From: Saccoglossus kowalevskii
Lineage: Eukaryota; Hemichordata; Enteropneusta; Harrimaniidae
Direction of reading: 5' to 3'
DNA length: 15,029 nucleotides
Assembly: GCF_000003605.2 (NCBI RefSeq)
Contig: NW_003123420.1
Span: 1 to 15,029, forward strand
This document shows positions 10,401 through 15,029 of this stretch, one piece after another. The translations under genes were made by a program, and so were the position numbers. Position 1 is the first letter of the stretch. Each line of letters opens with the position of its first letter. The notes under the pieces are model-generated. The model was not told the origin of the DNA. It did no database searches and saw nothing but the letters and a program-made list of their open reading frames with translations.

Positions 10401-13400
10401 GTTGGTGGAGGCAAACGATTGGATGGTGCGCACAAGCATGTACATACGGCACGCGACCTGCTTCAGCGAACACGTTAATATAAAGTGGTGAAGGCCACTG
10501 ATTGGATGGTGTCTACGTGTAGATGCATGTATACAAGGCACGCGATCTAATTAAACTGCAAGTTTATATAGGTGTCATTGATTGACATGGCGAGACAACT
10601 CCCAGAGTGGATAATATAGAGTAGGGCTGGTCATCATATAAACTACATCGTATGGCCGATTTTTCATTTGACATTTGTGAATTTCTCGTCGTGTTGAGCC
10701 AAACTCCGAGAAGGTGCATGTTTGTTCCCGGCAAACTACATACCCTTGTGTGAGAATACTTTTTGGCGCCTTTACAATTTTGAACCTCTTGACAATTACT
10801 AAGTTGAGAGTCAATTCACAATCCCTGAACAAACTGCGACAAGACACGGGTGAGTAAATTTGTGGTTGGAAGAATTGTAAATGGCGTCGAATGCATAGGG
10901 GCTTTATATTAGACTCGCGTTTTAGCCGACAAATTGCCAGACTGTATTCAAAATATTATATTACAGTAATTCAATATACTATTTCATAATGATAGAATGT
11001 ACAATTATTTTATTTCATTCAGCCGTTCACCAAAAAAAGTAGTGGAATAAAGAGAAACTATCAATCGTAGAAAACTCTTACCACACATTGAAGTCAATTC
11101 ATCCGTACTGTCATCACAGTCGTTCGTAAAGTCGCACACAAGATTGTTCTTAACACATGACCCGCTGTGGCATTGATATTCGTCATTTTGACACATGGGA
11201 TACATTCCTGATACTGCACAGTCATGGAACAATATGTCATCTATGCCAATGCCTTGAACACCCGATGTGGACATAAAACTCCCAAAATAGAGAACCTGCG
11301 TAAAAAATAGCACGTAACTTACCAATGCAAGAGTATGCTTGATGTATTTTTGTCAATCAGCGTATAAGTTTTCGTGAATACCTGGATTTGACCGCTCCAT
11401 TTTCCAATATATATTGTCTCTTGCTGCCATGCCGTTGAGGTGGTGTCTGTCGATTCCCAGATCAACGAAGACGATCCGTTTACAATCAAACTTACTATTA
11501 AAACAGTTCCACTCTGCAAGACAGTAAAACAGAACTCTAGGGATCTGAAACTTTATAAACGCGATGTTAAATTATTGAATGTCAAAGCAAGAAGTTGTGA
11601 GAATCATCGAAATACAAAACGTTGCTCCATACCTCTGGTTGGAGTCGCCAAAAGCTCATTGAACACTGTTCCGATGTATCTGGAAGAGATGGACTGTATA
11701 TTCTTGCTATGTTGAAATTTATTCCATTTCCGTGATCTAATAACATGTACCAGCCTGGGAAAAACAGAATTTCAAATACACATGTTGTTTAATCAATGTA
11801 CATTCAGGTTTCTCGAACAAAGAACTGCATTATCAAACAATGTTGGTAACCATACCATTTCCAGTAGTTTTATCTGCTCCCTGCACTCTATTCCATTTGA
11901 ACATCCCTTGACTATAATCCTCATAACCACACAGGCCTGTTTCGAAATCACAAGGACCTACAAAATTTATAAAAAATAATATATACATGGTACATACTAC
12001 ATGATAACAACAGTCTGTAGATCAAATACAAAAAGCAGTGTGTTTTCGGTAGCCCAATCTTGCTGCTTCTACATCTGTCATGGCTAAACCGGCCAGTGAA
12101 TGATGTAGACTTCAAACTGTATGCCTTGTTTTGCATCTTGAATTTTCGGAGTAACACTGAATCTATTTATTTTTCAATTTTACCTGAAACGTATTATTTA
12201 TTTCAATTATTCTCAATCTATTATATACCAATGTAAGAAATAAATAACGAACTACGTAATTCTTCACCTTTTCTGAATAGATATAATAAATATTGATTTT
12301 ACACTTACCGCATACCATTTCATCAGATTCATCTGGGCAATCGACATTCCAATTACAATAATAATTAGTGTAAATACAATATTCACCATTAGCGCAAGGC
12401 CAGTAACCTTCTCCGCATATATTATATGGTGTTGTTGGTAGTGGTGTTGTACCAATCGGCAAATGGCCTGAAAGGAAACAGTTAGATAATTAATGTATTA
12501 TCTCCCATTAAAAAAGTTCAGTTGATAATAATGCATAAAGGTTTCATAATACCTCAAGAACGACACCGTCCACACACATCGTATATGGGAATATTTTACT
12601 TGGTCTTTACTATAGCCACTATATGTGAGGAACGACGTACTGGTTACCTTTATGCAATATAATTAGTGCAGCGAATGACTGAATATACAAACGTACCGTT
12701 ATAGACCTGGCAACCAGGGGTAAATGAAATATCGTCAATGGCAATTACAATGCTGCTATACTTCCCCCTTACTCCCTCAATTATGACCTGCAGAAAATGA
12801 CAAAAATAAATCCGTCAACAAATTAAGCACAGTATATGTGAGCTATATCATTGTTATTCTCTGTGCATTACAAAATTTGTATTCTCTGTGCAACCCACAG
12901 CAGAAATTCCAATGCACAGTGTAACACTGTGACTGACAGCCAAACCTGTTATTGTTGGACAGGTGAACATTGTACATTAGGATGCTTAACCTTAATAAAT
13001 AACCGCGATCTGCCATGTAATTTCTGACTAAGTACGTGCAGGTTCCTCAGGCTACTGTATTTGGGGATATTACAGATATATGTCTGTGTTATGACGAAGA
13101 ATGAATGTGTATCTTGTCCAGTTCGTATTCCAATGAGAGTGTACATGATACTCGTGACCCTGCGTAATTGGGGACATGCACACGTGACGCAATATTTAAA
13201 TTGTTATACATTGAGGTAAATGCTTCGCGAATTAACAGAACTGCAGAGTTTAAACGAAAGTACAAGAGGTACGTCACAGTTTATAAGTCGATGGGGCACT
13301 TGGTTAAAACTTGGGTACACAACCTTTAAAATGTTGAATGAGATTTTGGACGCGCCAAACGAAAGAGGTACGCAACATGATGCAAGACATATCACTGGAG

Positions 13401-14372
13401 AAAGATGATAACTTGCTACTAACTTGGAAATTATCTGATGGCGATATCACAACTTCGGCTCTTCGGTAATAATCACCACTATGTGTAGCAAATGACCATA
13501 CCAAGGACATAGGACCACCAACAGATGTTCGCGTATATATGTTCAGTGTCTGAGTATCAAACCCAGTCATATAATACCAAAATCGCATCTAAAAATGAGA
13601 AGTAATAATACAAAAATAACCATATTGTTGATTTCAACCAGCCATTAATCCACAACGGCAAGTATGCAGAGCCTAGAGCGTGTGTTAGAATGTCATGGTC
13701 GTAAGTTGTAAGAACTTAACTCGTGCGTTGTAACTTTCAAGTTAATTTGACATTTCATAAATTTACTGTTAGCTTGTCATGAAACGTGATTTATCGGGAC
13801 TATCCAATAGTAAAAATCGTGAATTGTGTAACAACTCCTCATAGGGAACTAGGACAGAGAGTAATGTATACAACTTAAATATTTCAAAATTATAAAATAT
13901 TTAACATTCTTTGCAACTCTATGCGGTTCATCTATACTACTTTTGTAATATGTATAGTAAAGACATTACATACTTCACATTCTTCAGTTGGGCTTGGACG
14001 CACAAAGTACATACTACCAATTCGAGCACGGTCACCTCTACTTGTGGAGTGGAATGGAATGTACATATAATGGCCTATATCCACGTTATGATGAAACGAA
14101 ACAAAGTAAATCAATTGATTAGCCAGTCTTTTATATCATGGTCACGTGTTTTCAAGAATATCATTAAAAATTATTGTCTTGACAATAAAATAATAGGTGT
14201 AATCACATACACCGATGCGACACCAATTACGTACCACTATACGTTTTTATAGTGTGATCTCTCTTAGCTCCACCGAACGTACCACCACTCCCTAATTCCC
14301 AGTCAAGTTCATCTTCATCTAGATTAGTCCAGTCACACATCCCTGACTCAAAATCGCAACGTTCATATGGAT
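1242..14372 (-). CDS. MAM/LDLa-repeat type I membrane receptor, 26 exons visible, 5' end missing
   Basis: Minus-strand split gene. The 26 exons total 3518 nt: two nt completing a split codon, then 1172 codons including the stop, with consistent phase at every junction. Visible residues, counted from the first complete codon: MAM-A ~1-160, LDLa-1 ~178-217, MAM-B ~218-362, LDLa-2 ~370-407, MAM-C ~408-570, LDLa-3 ~588-624, MAM-D ~626-782, LDLa-4 ~790-825, MAM-E ~826-986, Thr/Ser-rich stalk ~987-1060, transmembrane helix ~1063-1087, cytoplasmic tail to 1171. MAM domains are extracellular adhesion or oligomerisation modules, and LDLa repeats are Ca2+-binding ligand modules. The pattern resembles MAMDC4 (endotubin, an apical endosomal glycoprotein) and MALRD1, but orthology is not decided. 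A role as an endocytic or adhesive receptor is inference. The signal peptide and start codon lie beyond 15029. Splice sites were called by eye and no transcript was available. Confidence 0.93.
1367..1443. repeat. (TA)38 microsatellite
   Basis: An uninterrupted TA dinucleotide tract of 77 bp fills over 40 percent of the 183-bp last intron. It ends 29 bp from the acceptor of the last coding exon. Such tracts are length-polymorphic and can extrude as cruciforms. Confidence 0.97.
1521..1574 (-). CDS. Exon 25: 18-codon tail exon
   Basis: Acceptor AATTTCCAG and donor GTAAGT; phase 0 to 0, 54 nt. It encodes [18 protein letters not shown], acidic and serine-rich. Strong splice sites on both sides and exact frame continuity support it despite its size. 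Its symmetric phase makes it a possible cassette exon. Confidence 0.82.
1575..2004 (-). other. Intron 24 (430 bp)
   Basis: GTAAGC to CAG, AT-rich. On the plus strand it contains two near-identical copies of ATTACTGTAACACCACATC at 1765-1783 and 1786-1805 (the second has one extra T), a 21-bp tandem duplication. A 63-codon plus-strand ORF at 1747-1938 overlaps it, with no recognisable domain. I see no further exon. Confidence 0.75.
2005..2089 (-). CDS. Exon 24: cytoplasmic tail, membrane-proximal
   Basis: Acceptor TTCTGCAG and donor GTAAGC; phase 2 to 0, 85 nt. Joined to exon 23 it reads [20 protein letters not shown] and YYDTDTVTD. The phase-2 junction is matched at both sides, and the tyrosine cluster YAYYD suits a signalling or sorting tail. 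I recognise no domain. Confidence 0.85.
2296..2395 (-). CDS. Exon 23: transmembrane helix and basic stop-transfer
   Basis: Acceptor TTCTTATAG and donor GTAATG; phase 1 to 2, 100 nt. It encodes a single hydrophobic helix ([20 protein letters not shown], then LAVYC) followed by SRRKQR. The basic cluster on the C-terminal side gives a type I topology. Reading on without splicing gives AGG AGG TAA, an immediate stop, so this could also be the end of an intron-retaining isoform. Confidence 0.92.
2396..2756 (-). other. Intron 22 (361 bp)
   Basis: GTGAGA to ATAG, between the stalk and transmembrane exons. AT-rich. I see no domain-like coding, repeat or RNA gene in it. Confidence 0.75.
2757..2888 (-). 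CDS. Exon 22: Thr/Ser-rich stalk
   Basis: Acceptor TTACCTAG and donor GTGAGA; both ends phase 1, 132 nt. The 44 residues are rich in Thr and Ser with scattered Lys and Arg ([20 protein letters not shown]), as expected of an O-glycosylated stalk just outside the membrane. The symmetric phase means skipping this exon would keep the frame. Confidence 0.88.
3065..3230 (-). CDS. Exon 21: end of MAM-E and start of the Thr-rich stalk
   Basis: Acceptor CTCTGTAG and donor GTACGT; phase 0 to 1, 166 nt. It reads [20 protein letters not shown] and FTTGC, closing the last MAM domain. A Thr/Ser/Pro/Ala-rich stretch then begins ([20 protein letters not shown]). No LDLa repeat follows this MAM, unlike the four before it. 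Confidence 0.92.
3231..3817 (-). other. Intron 20 (587 bp)
   Basis: GTAATG to TGTAG within MAM-E. Small plus-strand ORFs cross it but have no family features. Nothing else is recognised. Confidence 0.75.
3818..3985 (-). CDS. Exon 20: MAM-E core strand segment
   Basis: Acceptor GTCCACAG and donor GTAATG; phase 0 to 0, 168 nt. It begins [20 protein letters not shown] and ends VNKPFQ. It is aligned with exons 3 and 12 by the leading MR(F/L) and the closing FQ before a phase-0 intron. Confidence 0.92.
3986..4593 (-). other. Intron 19 (608 bp)
   Basis: GTACGT to ACAG within MAM-E. It contains a 10-bp palindrome CGAGATCTCG at 4030-4039, followed by a GA-rich purine tract around 4041-4056. An 87-codon plus-strand ORF across this tract is low-complexity at its start and resembles nothing I know. 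Confidence 0.75.
4594..4688 (-). CDS. Exon 19: MAM-E, second segment
   Basis: Acceptor GTTGGTAG and donor GTACGT; phase 1 to 0, 95 nt. It encodes [20 protein letters not shown] and ends PTYSCN, the GxYMY-type segment. It is too short for an ORF scan and was found by phase and motif. Confidence 0.9.
4806..4949 (-). CDS. Exon 18: start of MAM-E
   Basis: Acceptor ATCCAACAG and donor GTGAGT; both ends phase 1, 144 nt. It encodes [18 protein letters not shown] and runs on to [12 protein letters not shown]. The [10 protein letters not shown] and DHT motifs mark a MAM start. Confidence 0.92.
4950..5281 (-). other. Intron 17 (332 bp)
   Basis: GTAAGT to CAACAG, between LDLa-4 and MAM-E. It has a short palindrome CAGCTAGCTG at 5234-5243 near its 5' end. 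Nothing else is recognised. Confidence 0.75.
5282..5495 (-). CDS. Exon 17: end of MAM-D fused to LDLa-4
   Basis: Acceptor TTTTTTTAG and donor GTAAGT; phase 0 to 1, 214 nt, the same length as exon 9. The MAM end is [12 protein letters not shown]. The LDLa repeat has cysteine spacings 5-4-6-5-9, Ca2+ site residues in [14 protein letters not shown], and an extra cysteine directly after C5, giving seven in the repeat. Confidence 0.92.
5496..6129 (-). other. Intron 16 (634 bp)
   Basis: GTAGCT to TTTTTTTAG. A 99-codon minus-strand open stretch over 5879-6178 reads through from exon 16 but shows no domain. It is treated as intronic because the splice into the IAIDDV exon keeps the MAM fold intact. 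Confidence 0.75.
6130..6383 (-). CDS. Exon 16: MAM-D middle, two segments in one exon
   Basis: Acceptor TTCCCAG and donor GTAGCT; phase 1 to 0, 254 nt. It starts [15 protein letters not shown], passes [15 protein letters not shown] without interruption and ends CSQDFQ. It covers what is two exons in MAM-A, B, C and E, so the intron at the domain centre is absent. Confidence 0.92.
6384..6785 (-). other. Intron 15 (402 bp)
   Basis: GTGATT to CCCAG. It is somewhat richer in GC around 6590-6670 than neighbouring introns. No gene or repeat is recognised. Confidence 0.7.
6786..6920 (-). CDS. Exon 15: start of MAM-D
   Basis: Acceptor CTTTGTAG and donor GTGATT; both ends phase 1, 135 nt. It encodes [20 protein letters not shown] and continues to [13 protein letters not shown]. 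The [10 protein letters not shown] opening and DHS motif mark a MAM start. There is no internal Met in a useful place, so it was found by motif on the reverse strand. Confidence 0.91.
6921..7821 (-). other. Intron 14 (901 bp)
   Basis: GTAAGT to TTTGTAG, between LDLa-3 and MAM-D. It contains a GC-rich hairpin with a 7-bp stem, AAGCGCC at 7524-7530 and GGCGCTT at 7543-7549, loop 12 nt. I find no extra LDLa or MAM exon in it. Confidence 0.72.
7822..7941 (-). CDS. Exon 14: LDLa-3
   Basis: Acceptor TATTTTAG and donor GTAAGT; both ends phase 1, 120 nt. It is a complete LDLa repeat with six cysteines spaced 6-5-6-5-8 and the Ca2+ cage [13 protein letters not shown], the best match to consensus of the four. 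Like LDLa-1 it sits alone in a symmetric exon. Confidence 0.95.
8061..8178 (-). CDS. Exon 13: end of MAM-C and linker
   Basis: Acceptor TATACAG and donor GTAAGT; phase 0 to 1, 118 nt. It reads [20 protein letters not shown], then SFTPHCKL, then a hydrophilic linker ([11 protein letters not shown]). The [12 protein letters not shown] signature closes MAM-C. Confidence 0.93.
8179..8525 (-). other. Intron 12 (347 bp), GC-AG type
   Basis: It begins GCAAGT after CAG and ends ATACAG. Both flanking exons are firmly coding and in phase, so the GC donor is not an artefact of exon choice. An 89-codon plus-strand ORF over 8217-8486 lies inside and shows no recognisable family. Confidence 0.88.
8526..8690 (-). 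CDS. Exon 12: MAM-C core strand segment, followed by a GC donor
   Basis: The acceptor is ATATTCAAG. Phase 0 to 0, 165 nt. It begins [20 protein letters not shown] and ends SAERFQ, the MAM core. The sequence right after the final CAG is GCAAGT rather than GTAAGT, so the donor is of the GC-AG class. All other donor positions match the consensus well. Confidence 0.92.
8691..9102 (-). other. Intron 11 (412 bp)
   Basis: GTAGGT to TTCAAG, within MAM-C. The AAG acceptor is less common than CAG or TAG. AT-rich, with no further feature recognised. Confidence 0.75.
9103..9197 (-). CDS. Exon 11: MAM-C, second segment
   Basis: Acceptor TCGCTAG and donor GTAGGT; phase 1 to 0, 95 nt. It encodes [20 protein letters not shown] and ends ADTCQ. 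It matches the GxYMY segment of MAM and has the same length as the equivalent MAM-E exon (4594-4688). It is too short to show as an ORF and was recognised by motif and splice phase. Confidence 0.9.
9332..9484 (-). CDS. Exon 10: start of MAM-C
   Basis: Acceptor TTTTATAG and donor GTAAAG; both ends phase 1, 153 nt. It encodes [18 protein letters not shown] and runs to [11 protein letters not shown]. The CNFE-x(3)-C-x-W opening and the DHT motif are clear. It follows the largest intron of the window. Confidence 0.93.
9485..11081 (-). other. Intron 9 (1597 bp), the largest
   Basis: GTAAGA to TTTTATAG, between LDLa-2 and MAM-C. It contains the diverged tandem repeat at 10402-10590. Next to it is a 90-codon minus-strand ORF (10575-10847) with four cysteines and a base composition less AT-rich than the rest of the intron. 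That ORF shows no MAM or LDLa motif and does not fit the splice frame. An 88-codon plus-strand ORF at 9771-10037 is also unrecognised. Confidence 0.72.
10402..10590. repeat. Diverged tandem repeat, about 85-bp unit, two copies and a fragment
   Basis: Copy 1 spans about 10402-10484 and copy 2 about 10485-10570. Both contain, in order, GATTGGATGGTG (10417 and 10500), a GCATGTAYA string, and GGCACGCGA (10448 and 10537). A third partial copy begins near 10570 with GATTGACATGG at 10580. Spacings of 83 and 89 bp show indels between copies. Confidence 0.7.
11082..11295 (-). CDS. Exon 9: end of MAM-B fused to LDLa-2
   Basis: Acceptor CTGCGTAAAAAATAGCACG is not what is used; the reverse strand reads TTTTTTACGCAG before the exon. 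The donor is GTAAGA. Phase 0 to 1, 214 nt. The MAM end has the [12 protein letters not shown] signature and is followed directly by an LDLa repeat with cysteine spacings 6-4-6-5-10 and the Ca2+ site [16 protein letters not shown] end and LDLa share one exon, unlike exons 4/5 and 13/14. Confidence 0.93.
11382..11513 (-). CDS. Exon 8: MAM-B core strand segment
   Basis: Acceptor GTCTTGCAG and donor GTATTC; phase 0 to 0, 132 nt. It begins [20 protein letters not shown] and ends WSGQIQ. It is the counterpart of the later part of exon 3. VNGSSS includes a potential N-glycosylation sequon. The donor is weaker than its neighbours. Confidence 0.88.
11633..11754 (-). CDS. Exon 7: MAM-B, second segment
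   Basis: Acceptor TTCCCAG and donor GTATGG; phase 1 to 0, 122 nt. It reads [11 protein letters not shown], then [20 protein letters not shown], then RLQPE. It runs past the Cys-x-Met point where MAM-A, C and E are interrupted, so its intron lies about ten codons further downstream. Confidence 0.9.
11856..11957 (-). CDS. Exon 6: start of MAM-B
   Basis: Acceptor TTTTGTAG and donor GTATGG; both ends phase 1, 102 nt. It starts [18 protein letters not shown], a MAM opening. It is the shortest MAM-start exon here, and the usual DHT motif is replaced by GADKTTGN, so MAM-B is a diverged copy. Confidence 0.9.
11958..12308 (-). other. Intron 5 (351 bp)
   Basis: GTAAGT to TTTGTAG, between LDLa-1 and MAM-B. 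Short minus-strand ORFs within it have no domain features. Nothing else is recognised. Confidence 0.75.
12309..12467 (-). CDS. Exon 5: Thr/Pro linker plus LDLa-1
   Basis: Acceptor CCTTTCAG and donor GTAAGT; both ends phase 1, 159 nt. A short Thr/Pro linker ([14 protein letters not shown]) precedes a complete LDLa repeat with six cysteines spaced 6-5-6-5-8. The Ca2+ cage is present as [13 protein letters not shown]. The module has its own symmetric-phase exon, which suits exon shuffling. Confidence 0.94.
12697..12787 (-). CDS. Exon 4: end of MAM-A
   Basis: Acceptor TTCTGCAG and donor GTACGT; phase 0 to 1, 91 nt. It encodes [20 protein letters not shown] and ends [10 protein letters not shown]. 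The xIEGVRG and [12 protein letters not shown] strings are the diagnostic C-terminal MAM signature. It was found by reading the reverse strand, as no starting Met makes it stand out. Confidence 0.93.
12788..13423 (-). other. Intron 3 (636 bp)
   Basis: GTTAGT to TGCAG, within MAM-A. It holds the direct repeat and palindrome listed separately. Two similar strings containing CGAAAG and AGAGGTACG lie about 110 bp apart at 13254-13276 and 13359-13378. A 62-codon plus-strand ORF at 13220-13408 crosses them. I see no extra exon. Confidence 0.72.
12855..12931. repeat. Direct repeat and near-perfect palindrome in intron 3
   Basis: TATTCTCTGTGCA occurs at 12855-12867 and 12880-12892, a 25-bp period. 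Just beyond is the palindrome CACAGTGT-A-ACACTGTG at 12915-12931. Function is unknown. The palindrome has the shape of a dimeric binding site, but no factor is assigned. Confidence 0.7.
13424..13588 (-). CDS. Exon 3: MAM-A core strand segment
   Basis: Acceptor CATTTTTAG and donor GTTAGT; phase 0 to 0, 165 nt (55 codons). It begins [19 protein letters not shown] and ends SPSDNFQ, matching the FWYxM-x(n)-G-x-LNVY core of MAM domains. Its length equals that of the corresponding MAM-C exon (8526-8690). Confidence 0.93.
13589..13973 (-). other. Intron 2 (385 bp)
   Basis: GTATGT to TTTTTAG, within MAM-A. AT-rich. No additional gene, repeat or RNA is recognised. Confidence 0.75.
13974..14074 (-). 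CDS. Exon 2: MAM-A, second segment
   Basis: Acceptor GGATATAG and donor GTATGT; phase 1 to 0, 101 nt. It encodes [19 protein letters not shown] and runs on to PTEECE. The GxYMY and GDRARI strings are classical MAM motifs. The exon ends between Cys-Glu and the following Met, an intron position shared with MAM-C and MAM-E. Confidence 0.92.
14235..14372 (-). CDS. Exon 1 (first visible): start of MAM-A
   Basis: Acceptor TTCTCAG precedes the exon and donor GTACGT follows it; both ends are phase 1 (138 nt). It encodes [14 protein letters not shown] and continues to the DHTIKTYSG segment. The CDFE-x(3)-CDW cysteine pair and the DHT motif are the usual beginning of a MAM domain. It starts in mid-codon, so an earlier coding exon must exist outside or at the edge of the window. 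Confidence 0.92.
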
Positions 14373-15029
14373 CTGAGAAGAGAAACCTGTGAGTATCAAC
14401 CGATACACTGATTTTAAATATTGTGTTTCGATTCACTTGTCAAAAAGTATGAAATAGGCTACATCTCCAGATTTCACTGGCGGTGATGCGTTTTGTTACG
14501 CCACCGGTGTAGGTTTGACTTCAGAGTGTCTATTTACGGAGACGGCTACCTCCACCCCGGAAATAATTATTTGCATAAGTCTGAAATCATATCAGTTGAT
14601 AACATTTATATTATATGACCAACGCAAATAAGACGAGGAAACAGTAATTTTATATGTCAACGCTTACGAATCATATTTTAATGACATCTAAGCACGCGTA
14701 TATACAGTCACGGCAGCCAATGTTTTCGATAATCAGCAAAAATCACCCTTTTTTCAAAATAAACATTTAATCGGCATGACCATGCGTTAATATCAATGCA
14801 ATATGCGAATCATTGTTGTTATCCAGTCTGAAAATATTATATTGCTACAATAAATATGCTACTGTCGAACGTTTTTCTGTACGTTCGAACACAAATAAAA
14901 TGACGACGCGTAATAGATTTTTTGACGTTTACCTTACCATACCCTAGCAGTGATATTCCACGACAAGCGTCACCACAGCGATTATATAATAACACATGCT
15001 TGTGAGGGTAATATCACATATTGTTGCCT
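14373..15029 (-). other. Upstream intron or unresolved 5' region
   Basis: The gene continues to the right, because exon 1 starts in mid-codon. This 657-bp stretch includes a GC-richer patch at about 14476-14565 with an imperfect hairpin at 14481-14506 (CGGTG-AT-GCGT against ACGCCACCG). It also has a 14-bp match to exon 13 at 14778-14791. Near 14940-15020 a weak exon-like stretch ends in a GTAAGG donor on the minus strand, but it carries no domain signature, so I do not call it. Confidence 0.6.

Noticed and set aside
10575-10847. 90-codon minus-strand ORF as an extra exon of the receptor
   Set aside because: It lacks the MAM and LDLa motifs, and exon 9 joins exon 10 in phase without it.
14481-14565. 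tRNA or other structured RNA gene in the GC-richer patch
   Set aside because: The hairpin is short and bulged, and no cloverleaf, anticodon arm or pol III A/B boxes could be fitted.
14936-15020. Possible additional minus-strand exon ending in donor GTAAGG, with a CGDACRGISLLGY reading
   Set aside because: The phase would fit exon 1, but the reading has no MAM or LDLa signature, only a poor acceptor (ACAAG) is available, and the window ends there.
1-15029. CRISPR arrays, bacterial operons, riboswitches or phage genes
   Set aside because: No regularly spaced repeats, Shine-Dalgarno sites or uninterrupted gene clusters; the gene structure is clearly intron-bearing and metazoan.

Overview
The window reads as nuclear DNA from an animal, most likely a marine invertebrate. 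It is AT-rich, introns of roughly 90-1600 bp interrupt one long gene, and the domains (MAM, LDL-receptor class A, a Crypton-type recombinase relic) are metazoan. Nothing looks bacterial: there are no long uninterrupted ORFs, operons or Shine-Dalgarno sites. The species cannot be named from the sequence.

Almost everything from about 1.24 kb to 14.37 kb is the 3' portion of a single minus-strand gene. I traced 26 coding exons by reading the reverse strand and matching splice signals. All junctions keep one reading frame, giving 1171 complete residues plus a split first codon and ending in TAA at 1244-1242. The start codon and signal peptide lie to the right of the window. N to C, the visible protein is MAM-A, LDLa-1, MAM-B, LDLa-2, MAM-C, LDLa-3, MAM-D, LDLa-4, MAM-E, a Thr/Ser-rich stalk, one transmembrane helix, and a cytoplasmic tail of about 80 residues with an NPLYEPM motif. 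This is the architecture of a type I MAM/LDLa receptor of the MAMDC4 (endotubin) / MALRD1 kind. Orthology to either is not decided here.

Layout: 1-~975 (+ strand) holds a frameshifted Crypton/DUF3504 tyrosine-recombinase relic, tail to tail with the receptor gene. 975-1241 is the presumed 3' UTR. 1242-2395 carries the tail and membrane exons, with a (TA)38 microsatellite in the last intron. 2757-3230 is the stalk and the end of MAM-E. 3818-14372 holds the ectodomain modules. 14373-15029 is an upstream intron containing a short possible exon relic.

The most informative pattern is an alternation of module types. MAM-A, C and E share one intron position and a C-x-MRx(F/W/L) style motif; MAM-B and D share another. 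LDLa-1 and 3 have their own exons with 5- and 8-residue cysteine spacings. LDLa-2 and 4 are fused into exons of exactly 214 bp with a 4-residue C2-C3 spacing. This suggests the ectodomain grew by duplication of a two-module MAM-LDLa-MAM-LDLa block. Other points are a GC-AG intron, a stop codon overlapping the splice donor just after the transmembrane exon, and an in-frame 54-bp tail exon.
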